Of a DNA stretch of 64,000 bases, positions 7,177 through 15,840 are shown piece after piece. Origin of the DNA: Micromonospora arborensis (GTDB lineage Bacteria; Actinomycetota; Actinomycetes; Mycobacteriales; Micromonosporaceae); the NCBI RefSeq assembly GCF_003205615.1, contig NZ_PYBV01000019.1:62001-126000 (forward strand), read 5' to 3'. Position 1 is the stretch's first letter; every line of letters starts with the position of its first letter. A program made the translations under genes and the position numbers. The notes under the pieces were generated by a model that saw nothing but the letters and a program-made list of their open reading frames with translations, made no database searches and was not told the DNA's origin.

Positions 7177-9020
7177 CCAAGCAGATCCGTCAACTTGACC
7201 GGGTGGTCATCCGGTTCGCTGGTGACTCCGGCGACGGCATGCAGCTGACCGGTGACCGGTTCACCTCGGAGACCGCGCAGCTCGGCAACGACATTTCCAC
7301 GTTGCCGAACTTCCCCGCCGAGATTCGGGCTCCTGCCGGCACCCTGCCGGGCGTGTCGAGCTTCCAGGTGCACTTCGCCGATTACGACATCCTCACCCCG
7401 GGCGACGCGCCAAACGTGCTGGTGGCGATGAACCCGGCGGCGTTGAAGGCCAACCTCGCCGACCTGCCTCGCGGCGCCGACATCATCGTCAACACCGACG
7501 AGTTCACCAAGCGCAACCTCGCGAAGGTCGGCTACCAGGCCAGCCCTCTGGACGACGACTCGCTGGCCGGCTACGTCGTGCACCCGGTGGCGTTGACCTC
7601 GATGACAGTCGGCGCGTTGGCCGCCTTCGAGGTGTCCAAGAAGGACGCCGAGCGATCGAAGAACATGTTCGCCCTGGGCCTGCTCTCCTGGATGTACTCG
7701 CGGCCGTACGAGTCGACGCTGCGCTTCCTGGAGCGCAAGTTCGCGGCCCGTCCGGAGCTGGTCGCGGCGAACGTTGCCGCGTTCAAGGCGGGTTGGAACT
7801 TCGGCGAGACCACCGAGGACTTCGCGGTTCGTTACGAGGTCAAGCCGGCGAAGATGAAGCCGGGCACCTACCGCAACATCACCGGCAACGCGGCACTCTC
7901 CCTGGGGTTGGTCGCTGCCGGGGTGCGTTCGGGGTTGCCGGTGTTCCTCGGCGCGTACCCGATCACGCCAGCGTCGGACATCCTGCACGAGTTGAGCAAG
8001 CACAAGCGCTTCGGCGTGACCACCATGCAGGCCGAGGACGAGATCGCCGCGGTCGGTGCGGCGCTGGGCGCCTCCTACGGCGGGTCGCTCGGGGTGACCA
8101 CCACCAGCGGCCCGGGCGTGGCACTCAAGAGCGAGACGATCTCCCTCGCGGTGGCGTTGGAGCTGCCGCTGGTGATCGTGGACGTGCAACGCGCCGGCCC
8201 GTCGACCGGTATGCCGACCAAGACCGAGCAGGCCGACCTCAACATGGCCCTCTACGGTCGGCACGGTGAGGCACCGGTCGCGGTGATCGCGCCCCGGTCG
8301 CCGTCGGACTGTTTCTTCGCGGCGTTGGAGGCGGCCCGGATCGCGTTGACCTACCGCACCCCGGTGATCCTGCTGTCCGACAACTACGTCGCGAACGGCT
8401 CGGAGCCGTGGCTGCTGCCCGACGTGGAGTCGCTGCCCGATCTGCGGGTCGACTTCGCCACCGAGCCCAACGGTGCGGACGGCACCACCTTCCTGCCCTA
8501 CCTGCGCGATCCGGAGACCCTGGCCCGCCCGTGGGCGATCCCCGGCACGGCAGGGCTGGAACACCGGATCGGTGGTCTGGAGAAGGCCGACAAGACCGGC
8601 GACATCTCCTACGACCCGGCCAACCACGACTTCATGGTGCGTACCCGGGCCGCCCGGATCGAGACGATTCCGGTCCCGGACATCGAGGTCGAGGACCCCG
8701 ACGGCGACGCCCGGGTGCTGGTCCTCGGTTGGGGCTCGACGTACGGGCCGATCGGCGCCGCCTGCCGCGGCGTCCGCCAGCGTGGCCTCTCCATCGCCCA
8801 GGCGCACCTGCGGCACCTCGCACCGATGCCGGCGAACCTCGGTGAGGTGCTGCGCTCCTACGACAAGGTCGTCATCCCGGAGATGAACCTGGGTCAGCTC
8901 GCCCACGTCATCCGGGCCCGCTACCTGGTCGACGCGATCAGCTACAACCAGGTCCGCGGCCTGCCGTTCACGGCCGCCGAGCTGGAGACGACGCTGGAAG
9001 AGGTCCTGAAGAATGTCTGA
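7173..9020 (+). CDS. korA: 2-oxoacid:ferredoxin oxidoreductase subunit alpha (KorA)
   Basis: A 615-residue fused gamma-alpha subunit. The gamma domain is N-terminal ('RFAGDSGDGMQLTG', 'FPAEIRAPAGTLPGVSSFQVHF'). The pyrimidine-binding alpha domain follows ('GAYPITPASDILHEL', 'AEDEIAAVGAALGASYGG', 'TTTSGPGVALKSE'). With KorB it oxidatively decarboxylates 2-oxoglutarate to succinyl-CoA and passes electrons to ferredoxin. The length and fusion are those of actinobacterial KorA. The start is GTG, overlapping the stop of a 43-codon ORF. The 3' end overlaps korB by 8 bases, so the two are one transcription unit. Confidence 0.95.
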   Translation: MTKQIRQLDRVVIRFAGDSGDGMQLTGDRFTSETAQLGNDISTLPNFPAEIRAPAGTLPGVSSFQVHFADYDILTPGDAPNVLVAMNPAALKANLADLPRGADIIVNTDEFTKRNLAKVGYQASPLDDDSLAGYVVHPVALTSMTVGALAAFEVSKKDAERSKNMFALGLLSWMYSRPYESTLRFLERKFAARPELVAANVAAFKAGWNFGETTEDFAVRYEVKPAKMKPGTYRNITGNAALSLGLVAAGVRSGLPVFLGAYPITPASDILHELSKHKRFGVTTMQAEDEIAAVGAALGASYGGSLGVTTTSGPGVALKSETISLAVALELPLVIVDVQRAGPSTGMPTKTEQADLNMALYGRHGEAPVAVIAPRSPSDCFFAALEAARIALTYRTPVILLSDNYVANGSEPWLLPDVESLPDLRVDFATEPNGADGTTFLPYLRDPETLARPWAIPGTAGLEHRIGGLEKADKTGDISYDPANHDFMVRTRAARIETIPVPDIEVEDPDGDARVLVLGWGSTYGPIGAACRGVRQRGLSIAQAHLRHLAPMPANLGEVLRSYDKVVIPEMNLGQLAHVIRARYLVDAISYNQVRGLPFTAAELETTLEEVLKNV

Positions 9021-10047
9021 GCCCGTCGCCCTCAAGCTCACCGCGAAGGACTTCAAGTCCGACCAGGAGGTGCGCTGGTGCCCCGGCTGCGGTGACTACG
9101 CCATCCTGGCGGCCATCCAGCAGTTCATGCCGGAGCTGAACATCCCCCGGGAACGCACCGTCTTCGTCTCCGGGATCGGCTGCTCGTCGCGTTTCCCGTA
9201 CTACATGAACACCTACGGGATGCACTCCATCCACGGCCGCGCCCCGGCGATCGCGACCGGCCTGTCGGTGTCCCGGCCGGATCTGTCGGTCTGGGTGGTG
9301 ACCGGCGACGGTGACGCCCTGTCCATCGGTGGCAACCACCTGATCCACGCGTTGCGGCGCAACGTCAACCTCAAGATCCTGCTGTTCAACAACCGGATCT
9401 ACGGTCTGACCAAGGGTCAGTATTCTCCGACGTCCGAGGTCGGCAAGGTCACCAAGTCGACTCCGGCCGGCTCGGCGGACGCCCCGTTCAACCCGCTCTC
9501 GCTCGCCCTCGGGGCGGAGGCCAGCTTCGTCGGCCGGACCATCGACTCCGACCGCAAGCACCTGCAGTCGGTGCTGCGGGCCGCCGCCGAGCACGAGGGT
9601 TCGGCGTTCGTGGAGATCTACCAGAACTGCAACATCTTCAACGACGGGGCGTTCGAGCAGCTCAAGGATCCGGCTACCCGGGACGACTACCTGATCCGCC
9701 TGGAGCACGGGCAGCCCATCACCTTCGGTGCCGACGGGCAGTTCTGCGTGGTGCACCCGCCGGGCGCGTTCGGCCTGGAGGTCCGGGAGACCAGTTCGGT
9801 CCGCCCGGAGGAGATCGTCGTGCACGACGCCACGGTGACCGACCCGGCGTACGCCTTCGCGCTGTCCCGGCTGCCCGGCCTGGACCTGCGCAACACTCCC
9901 ATCGGAGTGTTCCGCTCGGTGGACCGACCGTCCTACGACAGCGTGGTGCAGGGACAACTCGCCGCCGCCAAGGCGACGGTCACCGAGACCCCCGAGCAGC
10001 AGCTCGCCGGGCTGCTGGCCAGCGGCGACACCTGGACGATCCTCTGA
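9013..10047 (+). CDS. korB: 2-oxoacid:ferredoxin oxidoreductase subunit beta (KorB)
   Basis: A 344-residue thiamine-diphosphate-binding subunit. Visible marks are 'WCPGCGDYAIL' at the N terminus, with cysteines of the iron-sulphur site, 'GIGCSSRFPYY', and the ThDP/Mg motif 'GDGDALSIGGNHLIHALRRN' with 'NNRIYGLTKGQ'. It works with KorA as 2-oxoglutarate:ferredoxin oxidoreductase, an alternative to the dehydrogenase complex in many actinobacteria. The ATG lies inside the korA 3' end (8-base overlap), and a strong hairpin terminator follows 14 bases after the stop. Confidence 0.96.
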   Translation: MSEPVALKLTAKDFKSDQEVRWCPGCGDYAILAAIQQFMPELNIPRERTVFVSGIGCSSRFPYYMNTYGMHSIHGRAPAIATGLSVSRPDLSVWVVTGDGDALSIGGNHLIHALRRNVNLKILLFNNRIYGLTKGQYSPTSEVGKVTKSTPAGSADAPFNPLSLALGAEASFVGRTIDSDRKHLQSVLRAAAEHEGSAFVEIYQNCNIFNDGAFEQLKDPATRDDYLIRLEHGQPITFGADGQFCVVHPPGAFGLEVRETSSVRPEEIVVHDATVTDPAYAFALSRLPGLDLRNTPIGVFRSVDRPSYDSVVQGQLAAAKATVTETPEQQLAGLLASGDTWTIL

Positions 10048-10060
10048 CCCGTACCGCGTG

Positions 10061-10101
10061 ACGAGAGCGGCCGTCCCCGGACCGGGGGCGGCCGCTCTCG
10101 T
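10061..10101. terminator. Bidirectional hairpin terminator between korB and azoR
   Basis: A 20-base arm (10061-10080) pairs with 10082-10101, with a single G-T wobble and almost no loop, so the tip will open. It sits between convergent genes korB and the azoreductase and can serve both strands. Confidence 0.85.
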
Positions 10102-10112
10102 CGTATCGGTGT

Positions 10113-10757
10113 TCAGCGCTGGGCCGAGGCCGGCGTCCAGAGGTTGTCGATCTCCTTCTCGGTCGCCGCGAGGCTCGCCTCGTGCAGCGGGATCAGCTCG
10201 GCCATCGCCGGGACCGAGGGGGCCAGGGTCAGCTCGGTGCTGATGAAGCGCGGCTCCAGGCCGGTCATCGACAGGCCGTGCGGGAGCCACTGCTCCGCGT
10301 GGTCCCAGCCGTGGCGTGGGGTGCCCTCGCCGTAGCCGCCACCCCGGGTGGCCAGTACGACGAACTCGCGGCCGGCGAGCAGGCCCTCCTGCGTCGTCGG
10401 GTCGTAGGTGAGGCCGGCGACGATCAGGTGGTCGACCCAGGACTTGACGCTGCTGGGCGCACCGTAGTTGTAGAGCGGAAGCCCGAGCAGCACGACGTCG
10501 GCCTGCTTCACCTCGTCGACCAGGCGCTCGCTGAGCTCCCAGGATGCACGCTGCGCCGGGGTGTGCTGGTCCGGCGGTGTCATCCGGGCCAGTCCGCCCG
10601 CCGCGTCCAGGTGCGGCAGTGGTTCCGCGCCCAGGTCCCGGTAGGTCACCGTGCCGTCCGGATGGGCGGCACGCCACGTGGCGACCGCGCGGGCCGTGAG
10701 CCGCCGGCTGACCGACCAGTCACCCCGAATGCTCGAGTCGATATGCAGCAGATGCAT
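10113..10757 (-). CDS. azoR: FMN-dependent NADH azoreductase
   Basis: A 214-residue flavodoxin-fold protein. It opens with 'LLHIDSSIRGDWSVSRRL', matching the AzoR phosphate-binding loop after the first strand, and carries 'PLYNYGAPSSVKSWVDH' (the family's P-x-YN motif) and 'ATRGGGYGEGTPR.GWDH' farther on. These proteins reduce azo dyes and quinones with NADH through FMN and help against quinone or thiol-reactive stress. The ATG is preceded by GAAGGAGGAATA. A MarR gene diverges from it after 82 bases, a common arrangement for AzoR-type genes. Confidence 0.92.
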   Translation of the reverse strand: MHLLHIDSSIRGDWSVSRRLTARAVATWRAAHPDGTVTYRDLGAEPLPHLDAAGGLARMTPPDQHTPAQRASWELSERLVDEVKQADVVLLGLPLYNYGAPSSVKSWVDHLIVAGLTYDPTTQEGLLAGREFVVLATRGGGYGEGTPRHGWDHAEQWLPHGLSMTGLEPRFISTELTLAPSVPAMAELIPLHEASLAATEKEIDNLWTPASAQR

Positions 10758-10839
10758 TATTCCTCCTTCAAGGATCGTCTGTGCAGCACCAACTATTTAT
10801 ACCAGGCAGATGTTCCGGCAGCTCGGTAGACTGGGTCAC

Positions 10840-11322
10840 ATGTCCGCCCCGCCGCTCGACCCCTCGGAGCACCGCTCGGGCGCACTCCTGGACCATCTGG
10901 CCCGGCGGATGCGGCTGCGGTCCGAGACGGTGCTGGCGCCGCTGGGCCTACGCCCCCGGCATCTGGTCGCGCTCACCGTGCTGCGCGCCGGTGGCGGCAC
11001 CAGCCAGCAGGCGCTCGCCACCATCCTGGAAATGGACAGCACCAACATCGTCGGGCTGCTCAACGACCTGGAAGCGGAGCAACTGGTCGAGCGGCGGCGC
11101 TCACCCGAGGACCGCCGCCGACACGTCGTCGAACTCACCCAAGACGGGGCAAAACGCCTCAGCGAGGCCGAATGCGCCCTCGCCGGTGCGGAGGACGAAG
11201 TGCTCGGGGCACTGGACCCCAACGAACGGGAGACGCTCTACGAGCTGCTTCGGCGGGCCGCAGCCACCACCTCGCCGATCAACTGCACCGAGGTGATCTG
11301 CGCGGGCGACGAACCGCTCTGA
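10840..11322 (+). CDS. MarR family transcriptional regulator
   Basis: A 160-residue winged-helix regulator. The HTH is at about residues 45-70 ('TSQQALATILEMDSTNIVGLLNDLEAEQLVERRRSPEDRRRH'-type order), with the family's DRR wing turn. A TAGACT box at 10827-10832 lies 7 bases before ATG 10840, which suggests a leaderless transcript; a longer start at 10810 would put that box inside the gene. It most likely controls the divergent azoreductase. The effector is unknown; a quinone or electrophile is plausible from the neighbour only. Confidence 0.88.
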   Translation: MSAPPLDPSEHRSGALLDHLARRMRLRSETVLAPLGLRPRHLVALTVLRAGGGTSQQALATILEMDSTNIVGLLNDLEAEQLVERRRSPEDRRRHVVELTQDGAKRLSEAECALAGAEDEVLGALDPNERETLYELLRRAAATTSPINCTEVICAGDEPL

Positions 11323-11358
11323 CGCCGCAATCTGCCAACCAGGGCGGCGGTGGAACGG

Positions 11359-12372
11359 TCAGGCGGTCGTCGCCGACTGCGGGCGGTCGTCGCGCACGTG
11401 CACCAGCATGTCGCCGGTCTCGATCACCGCGCCGGCCCGGTCGGCCAGGGTGACCACCTTGCCCCGCCGCACCAGGGCGATCACCAGTGACTCCAGCTCG
11501 CGCGGCGAGCGACCCACCTCGTCCCGTTCCGCCGAGCGCATCGCCAGCGCCATGCCCTGGCCCGGCGTGAGCAGATCCTCCACGACGTCGATCAGCGGCG
11601 GCGCCGAGGTGGACAGGCCGAGCAGCCGGCCCGCGGTCGCCGAGGAGACGATCACGTGGTGCGCACCGCTCTGCTTGAGCAGTGGCGCGTTCTCCGCCTC
11701 CCGCGCCGCCGCGATGATGCGGACCTGCCCGGCGGTGAGCTGACGCACCGTCAGCGCGACCAGCACCGACGCGTCGTCACTGTCGGTCGCGATGATCACT
11801 GCCTTCGCGTTCTTGACGTGGGCCTCGTTCAGCACCGACGAGCGGGTCGCCGAGCCCTCGATCGCCACCAGCCCGGCGGAGGTGGCCTGCCGCAGGGCGG
11901 TGGCGCTGCGCTCCACCACCACGATCCGCGAGCGGTCCAGACCGTTCTCCATCAGGGCGGAGACCGCGCTGCGCCCCTTGGTGCCGTAGCCGCAGATGAT
12001 GACGTGGTCCTTCACGGCTCTCCTCCACCGCGACAGGCGACGGCCGGTCCGGTACTGCTCGGTCAGAACTTCCAGGGTGGTGCCGACCAGGATGATCAGG
12101 AAGATCACTCGGGCCGGGGTGATGAAGAGGACGTTGACCAGCCGGGCCGACGGCGCGGCCGGGGTGATGTCGCCGTAGCCGGTGGTCGAGAGCGACACGA
12201 CCGCGTAGTAGAAGCAGTCGAGCAGGGTGAGGCCGTCCTCGTTGACATCGCGGTAGCCGTCCCGGCCCAGGTAGACCGCGGCGACCACGGCGAAGACCAG
12301 GCCCAGGGCAGCGGCGAGCCGGAGGCTCAGCGCGCTCAGCGGGCCCCGGCGCTGCGCGGGAAAATGGATCAC
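11359..12372 (-). CDS. Potassium channel family protein with RCK/TrkA-N domain
   Basis: A 337-residue protein. Two membrane helices flank a pore loop with the K+ selectivity signature 'STTGYGDITP', followed by an RCK domain beginning 'DHVIICGYGTKGRSAV' with the Rossmann glycine motif and the acidic end of strand 2. A TrkA-C-like segment ends the protein ('GKVVTLADRAGAVIETGDMLVHV'). Such proteins are ligand-gated 2-TM K+ channels of MthK type. The start is taken as GTG 12372; ATG 12429 and a still longer frame are possible, since no start has a good ribosome site. Confidence 0.88.
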   Translation of the reverse strand: MIHFPAQRRGPLSALSLRLAAALGLVFAVVAAVYLGRDGYRDVNEDGLTLLDCFYYAVVSLSTTGYGDITPAAPSARLVNVLFITPARVIFLIILVGTTLEVLTEQYRTGRRLSRWRRAVKDHVIICGYGTKGRSAVSALMENGLDRSRIVVVERSATALRQATSAGLVAIEGSATRSSVLNEAHVKNAKAVIIATDSDDASVLVALTVRQLTAGQVRIIAAAREAENAPLLKQSGAHHVIVSSATAGRLLGLSTSAPPLIDVVEDLLTPGQGMALAMRSAERDEVGRSPRELESLVIALVRRGKVVTLADRAGAVIETGDMLVHVRDDRPQSATTA

Positions 12373-12566
12373 CGTCGAACCTGTTCCGCCACCGTCGCCT
12401 GCACGCCCACAACATAGCGGGTACGTCATGCCCGGCACGTCCGGGTTGCACACCGGACGACCGGCACCGGTCGAAACGGCGGCGGACCCCCACGGGACCG
12501 CCGGCCGGTCCGGCAGCGGGCATGATGGGAGTGTTCCCCGGACGACGACCGCGAGGTGAGGTCCCC

Positions 12567-13064
12567 ATGTCGTTACTACGACGAGTGATCGGCGGGGTGC
12601 TGCGTCGCCACCGCCAGCGCCAGGGCCGCACGCTGCGGGAGGTGGCCGCGTCGGCCGACGTCTCGGTGCCCTACCTGTCGGAGGTGGAGCGAGGTCGCAA
12701 GGAGGCGTCGTCGGAGGTGCTCGCGGCGATCTGCCGGGCGCTCGGCATCAGCCTCGCCGACCTGCTCGGGGAGGCCCGCGACGACATGCGGAGGGTCGAG
12801 CCTCGCCTCCCGTCCGCGCCGCGCGCCGTGCTGACCCACCTGGAGCGGGTCGATGCGACTCGACGCGAGATCGGCAACGCCACCCTGCTGGTGGGTCCAC
12901 GCATCGGCGGGTTCGTCCTGCACCGCGAGCCGGAGGTGAGCGAGCCCACCCTCAGCGTCGACGCGATGGCCTCCGCCGGTGGCTCGCACCCCGGTCCGCG
13001 TACCGCCGCTTTGGCCGACAGCGCGCAGACCCGCCTGGGCCTGCGGCAGCTGACCGCCGCGTAG
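12567..13064 (+). CDS. clgR: ClgR/PopR-type helix-turn-helix regulator of Clp protease
   Basis: A 165-residue XRE-family protein. The HTH spans about residues 12-66 ('RQGRTLREVAASADVSVPYLSEVERG'-type order, then 'SSEVLAAICRALGISLADLL'), very close to actinobacterial ClgR, which activates clp genes and is itself a Clp substrate. The C-terminal half is variable. ATG 12567 has GAGGTGAGGTCCCC upstream. clpP follows 135 bases later on the same strand, which supports a ClgR/PopR role. Whether it is the main ClgR or a PopR-like paralogue cannot be decided from this window. Confidence 0.85.
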   Translation: MSLLRRVIGGVLRRHRQRQGRTLREVAASADVSVPYLSEVERGRKEASSEVLAAICRALGISLADLLGEARDDMRRVEPRLPSAPRAVLTHLERVDATRREIGNATLLVGPRIGGFVLHREPEVSEPTLSVDAMASAGGSHPGPRTAALADSAQTRLGLRQLTAA

Positions 13065-13071
13065 GCCGCGC

Positions 13072-13107
13072 GGTTCTGCCGTCGGCGGATCTGCCGGCGG
13101 CAGAACC
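13072..13107 (+). terminator. 36-base hairpin between clgR and clpP
   Basis: Positions 13072-13089 pair with 13090-13107 along their full length; the only non-Watson-Crick pairs are two G-T positions, which pair in RNA on this strand. It begins 8 bases after the clgR stop. It could be a terminator or attenuator limiting read-through into clpP; as DNA it is also a near-palindrome that a dimeric protein could bind. No U-tract follows. Confidence 0.6.
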
Positions 13108-13199
13108 CCTGGGCCAGCCACCGCCGTTGCACGCACGCTGGAGGGGCCGGTCCACCGGGCGGTCCCACCGCCCGCCGGCGTGATGGAAGGCGGCGGCAC

Positions 13200-13799
13200 A
13201 TGATCGGGTACGACGTGCGGATGCTGGTCGACGGGCAGCCGTCCTTCGGCGACCAGGTGTTCGAGCGGCTGTTGCGGGAGCGGATCATCTTTCTCGGCAC
13301 CGAGGTGACGGAGGAGTCGGCCAACCAGATCTGCGCGCAGATTCTGCTGCTCGCCGCCGAGGACGCCGACCGGGACATCTTTCTCTACATCAACTCGCCG
13401 GGCGGGTCGGTGAGCGCGGGGATGGCGGTCTACGACACGATGCGTTACGTCCGCAACGACGTGGCGACGTTGGCGCTCGGGTTCGCCGGCTCGATGGGGC
13501 AGTTCCTGCTCTGTGCCGGCGCGGCCGGCAAGCGGTACGCGTTGCCGCATTCGCGGATCATGATGCATCAGCCGTCCGGTGGGATAGGCGGAACCGTCGC
13601 CGACATCACCATCCAGGCAGAGAACATGTTGCACGTGAAGCGGACGATGCAGGAGCTGATCGCCCAGCACAGTGGACGGACCCTCGACGAGATCCAGCAG
13701 GACTGGGACCGGGATCGCTGGTTCACCGCCGAGCAGGCTCGGGAGTACGGCCTGATCGATGAGGTGCTCACCCGAGCCGAACAGCTACCGTCGACCTGA
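13200..13799 (+). CDS. clpP: ATP-dependent Clp protease proteolytic subunit
   Basis: A 199-residue ClpP. The catalytic Ser lies in 'GFAGSMGQFLL', the His in 'SRIMMHQPSGG', and the Asp in 'DRDRWFTAEQA', so the triad is complete. The usual 'GQAAS' context is changed to 'GFAGS'. 'YINSPGGSV' forms the oxyanion strand. A start at 13200 gives a short N terminus without a clear propeptide. It forms the proteolytic barrel with ClpX or ClpC ATPases. Only one clpP copy is here, directly after a clgR-like gene, so this may be an accessory ClpP (like Streptomyces ClpP3) rather than ClpP1/P2. Confidence 0.94.
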   Translation: MIGYDVRMLVDGQPSFGDQVFERLLRERIIFLGTEVTEESANQICAQILLLAAEDADRDIFLYINSPGGSVSAGMAVYDTMRYVRNDVATLALGFAGSMGQFLLCAGAAGKRYALPHSRIMMHQPSGGIGGTVADITIQAENMLHVKRTMQELIAQHSGRTLDEIQQDWDRDRWFTAEQAREYGLIDEVLTRAEQLPST

Positions 13800-13884
13800 A
13801 GCGGATGGCCGCCCGGCCCAGTCCTCTGTGGCAGTACCACCACTGGCGGAAATTCGGTGGCGGTCGCCTATTAGGGTCGCGTCT

Positions 13885-14655
13885 ATGCGCCGACTGATCC
13901 CTACCCTATCGATCGCCCTCGCCGTCGCCCTCGTCAGTGGCTGCGGCACCAACTCCGACGACAAGGGGGCGTCCGCTCCCTCCGCCGCCGCCCCGGCAAC
14001 GTCCAAACTTGAGCCGGTCGCCGCCGTCAAGCAGGGCATGGACCGCAGCCTCGCTGGCCAGCTCGCCATGGAGGCCTCCGTCAAGGCCGGCACCCAGTCG
14101 ATCACCCTCAACGGAAAGATGGACCCTGCGGCCCGCATGTTCCACATCACCGGCAAGGCCCCGGAACCGCTGGAGGCGCGGCTGATCGGCGACGCCGCCT
14201 ACCTCAAGTCGGAATCGCTCGAGGGTAAGAAGCCGTGGATGAAGCTCGACCTCACCAAGCTCAAGCCGAACAGCGCGCTGCGCCAGTCCTTCGACATGAA
14301 GGCGCAGACCGGCATCATCGGCGGCATCGTGTCCGCCCAGGAGGTGGGTGAGGGCCGTTACACCGGCGTCGCCGACCTGGGGAAGGCCGCCGAGGCCGCC
14401 AGCACCGACGCCGGAATGCGGGATGGGCTCGAGTCGTCCGCCAAGCTGGCGAAGGACCCGACGGCCATCCCGTTCGAAGCGACTCTCGACGCCGAGGGGC
14501 ACCTCACCGCGCTCTCCTACACGGTTGCCACGAAGTCGATCGGTGACCTCGTCACCGAGATGCACATGAGCGATTTCGGCAAGCCGGTCACGGTGGAAGC
14601 ACCGCCCGCCAGCGAGACCGAGGCGGCCTCCGCGGAGATGTACAAGTACTTCTGA
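13885..14655 (+). CDS. LppX/LprG-like lipoprotein
   Basis: A 256-residue lipoprotein. The signal ends with a lipobox 'LVSGCGT' around Cys 19, followed by a Ser/Ala-rich spacer. The folded part ('LAMEASVKAGTQSITLNGKMD', 'MFHITGKA', 'PWMKLDL') fits the LolA-like half-barrel of LppX/LprG lipoproteins, which carry lipids or hydrophobic molecules. A TAGGGT box (13872-13877) is 7 bases before ATG 13885, so transcription is probably leaderless, which supports this start. It is followed by a strong terminator and is monocistronic. Confidence 0.82.
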   Translation: MRRLIPTLSIALAVALVSGCGTNSDDKGASAPSAAAPATSKLEPVAAVKQGMDRSLAGQLAMEASVKAGTQSITLNGKMDPAARMFHITGKAPEPLEARLIGDAAYLKSESLEGKKPWMKLDLTKLKPNSALRQSFDMKAQTGIIGGIVSAQEVGEGRYTGVADLGKAAEAASTDAGMRDGLESSAKLAKDPTAIPFEATLDAEGHLTALSYTVATKSIGDLVTEMHMSDFGKPVTVEAPPASETEAASAEMYKYF

Positions 14656-14685
14656 CGCACCGGCACGTCCGGGGCGTCGCCCGTC

Positions 14686-14719
14686 GAGCGTGGGCTGCGG
14701 TTCTCCGTGGCCCACGCTC
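14686..14719 (+). terminator. Rho-independent terminator after the lipoprotein gene
   Basis: Arms GAGCGTGGGC (14686-14695) and GCCCACGCTC (14710-14719) pair perfectly and are followed directly by the T-rich run TGGTTTTGTCTT, giving a classic terminator 31 bases after the stop codon. Confidence 0.85.
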
Positions 14720-14729
14720 TGGTTTTGTC

Positions 14730-14815
14730 TTCGGTGCGGCTTGGTTTCGGTGCGGCTCGGTTTCGGTGCGGCTTGGTTCGGTGCGGCTTGGTTCGGTGCG
14801 GCTTGGTTCGGTGCG
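14730..14815 (+). repeat. Tandem repeat, 5.6 copies of a 15-16 bp unit
   Basis: Five full units start at 14730, 14746, 14762, 14777 and 14792, and a partial unit follows to 14815. The unit is TTCGGTGCGGCTTGG; the first two copies carry an extra T (16 bp), and copy 2 has one T-to-C change. It lies between a terminator and the DoxX-like gene, within its putative leader or promoter. Confidence 0.95.
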
Positions 14816-14905
14816 CGGCGAGACAGTGCCGCAGGTCACAGCAGCGCAGGCAACATTCCGCAGCGCCACCCCGTCCTTGAGGCAGACAGCCACCAAGGAG
14901 GGCAC

Positions 14906-15256
14906 ATGTTCGCCGCATACGTCACGGTCACCATCCTCGCCTCGGTCTTCACCGGCATCGCCGCCGTCACCTACCTGATCGGCCACGACTACCCGAAGGC
15001 CCAGGCGGACATGAAGCGGATACCGCGGTCGTGGGTGCCGTGGCTGGGCATGGTGCTGGCGGCTGGCTCTCTGGGGCTGCTGACCGGGTTCGCCGTGCCG
15101 CTGTTGGGGACGCTCGCCGCCGCTGGCCTGGTGCTCTACTTCGTCGGCGCGCTCATCGCACACCTGCGGGTGGGTTCCCGCCAGCTCGTGGGGTGGGCGG
15201 TGTTCTTCTCCACCGTGGTGGCCGCGCTGGCGGTGAACCTGGGCTACCACTGGTGA
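14906..15256 (+). CDS. DoxX-like small membrane protein
   Basis: A 116-residue protein with four predicted membrane helices; the loop after helix 1 reads 'YPKAQADMKRIPRSW', and helix 3 is Ala/Gly/Leu-rich. This is the pattern of DoxX-like proteins of unknown function, some linked to quinone or thiol redox. ATG 14906 has AAGGAGGGCAC before it. A perfect tandem repeat precedes it, and a divergent MarR system follows. Confidence 0.75.
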   Translation: MFAAYVTVTILASVFTGIAAVTYLIGHDYPKAQADMKRIPRSWVPWLGMVLAAGSLGLLTGFAVPLLGTLAAAGLVLYFVGALIAHLRVGSRQLVGWAVFFSTVVAALAVNLGYHW

Positions 15257-15349
15257 CCCGTTCGCACATCGGTCATGGAGATCGGTGATCCTGGGTAGTC
15301 TGCCCCCTACCGAGAAGATCAGCGGGGTGCTCGCACCTCTTCGAGTTGG

Positions 15350-15790
15350 TTACTTCGGCGAGACCATGCGGGCCAGGAGGGTGACGAGTTGCTCGCGCTC
15401 TGCCGGCGTGAGGGCGGCCGTCAGCTCGTCGTTGGCCTCATCGCCGAGTCGCTCGGTGCGGCGCAGGCGTCGCCGCCCGGCGGCTGACATGGAGATGGCG
15501 TTCTTTCGCCGATCTTCTGGGTCCGGCGAGCGTATGACCAGGCCCTCGGCGAGCAGGTCGCGAACGAGCGCAGCCATGTCCTTGGGGTCGACGTTGAGAG
15601 CCCGGCCAAGATCCGCCTGGGACACCGGGCCCAGTTCGGCGACGGTGGACAGGACCGCATGATGCATCATCCGCATACCTTCGCGGGCCAGGGACTCTGC
15701 GACGAGGCGGTGCCCGCGAGCCGCAGCGCGGCCGAGAAGCCAGCTCGGTAAGGCGCGGATCCGGGCGGGAGCGTACGGAACCTCGTCCAT
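15350..15790 (-). CDS. MarR family transcriptional regulator
   Basis: A 146-residue winged-helix protein: 'VSQADLGRALNVDPKDMAALVRDL' is the HTH (about residues 55-80), followed by the wing 'RSPDPEDRRKN'. It diverges from a quinone oxidoreductase gene, and the 81 bases between them hold two near-identical 16-base palindromes, so it probably represses both itself and the oxidoreductase. Confidence 0.9.
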   Translation of the reverse strand: MDEVPYAPARIRALPSWLLGRAAARGHRLVAESLAREGMRMMHHAVLSTVAELGPVSQADLGRALNVDPKDMAALVRDLLAEGLVIRSPDPEDRRKNAISMSAAGRRRLRRTERLGDEANDELTAALTPAEREQLVTLLARMVSPK

Positions 15791-15810
15791 CCGTGCAGCG
15801 TACCAAAGTC

Positions 15811-15826
15811 ATTGGGGTATCCCAAC
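15811..15826. promoter_or_regulatory. MarR operator, site 1
   Basis: ATTGGGGTATCCCAAC is a near-perfect palindrome and shares the half-site CCCAAC with site 2, whose centre lies 30 bases away (about three helical turns). It lies 20 bases upstream of the marR start. Confidence 0.72.
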
Positions 15827-15840
15827 GAGTCTGCGATATG

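Noticed and set aside
7032..9056. 674-codon minus-strand frame opposite korA
   Set aside because: It mirrors korA exactly and is full of Arg/Val/Gln repeats; KorA has clear catalytic domains.
8968..10677. 569-codon minus-strand frame spanning korB and into azoR
   Set aside because: It crosses a strong terminator and two well-supported genes in other frames; composition is not protein-like.
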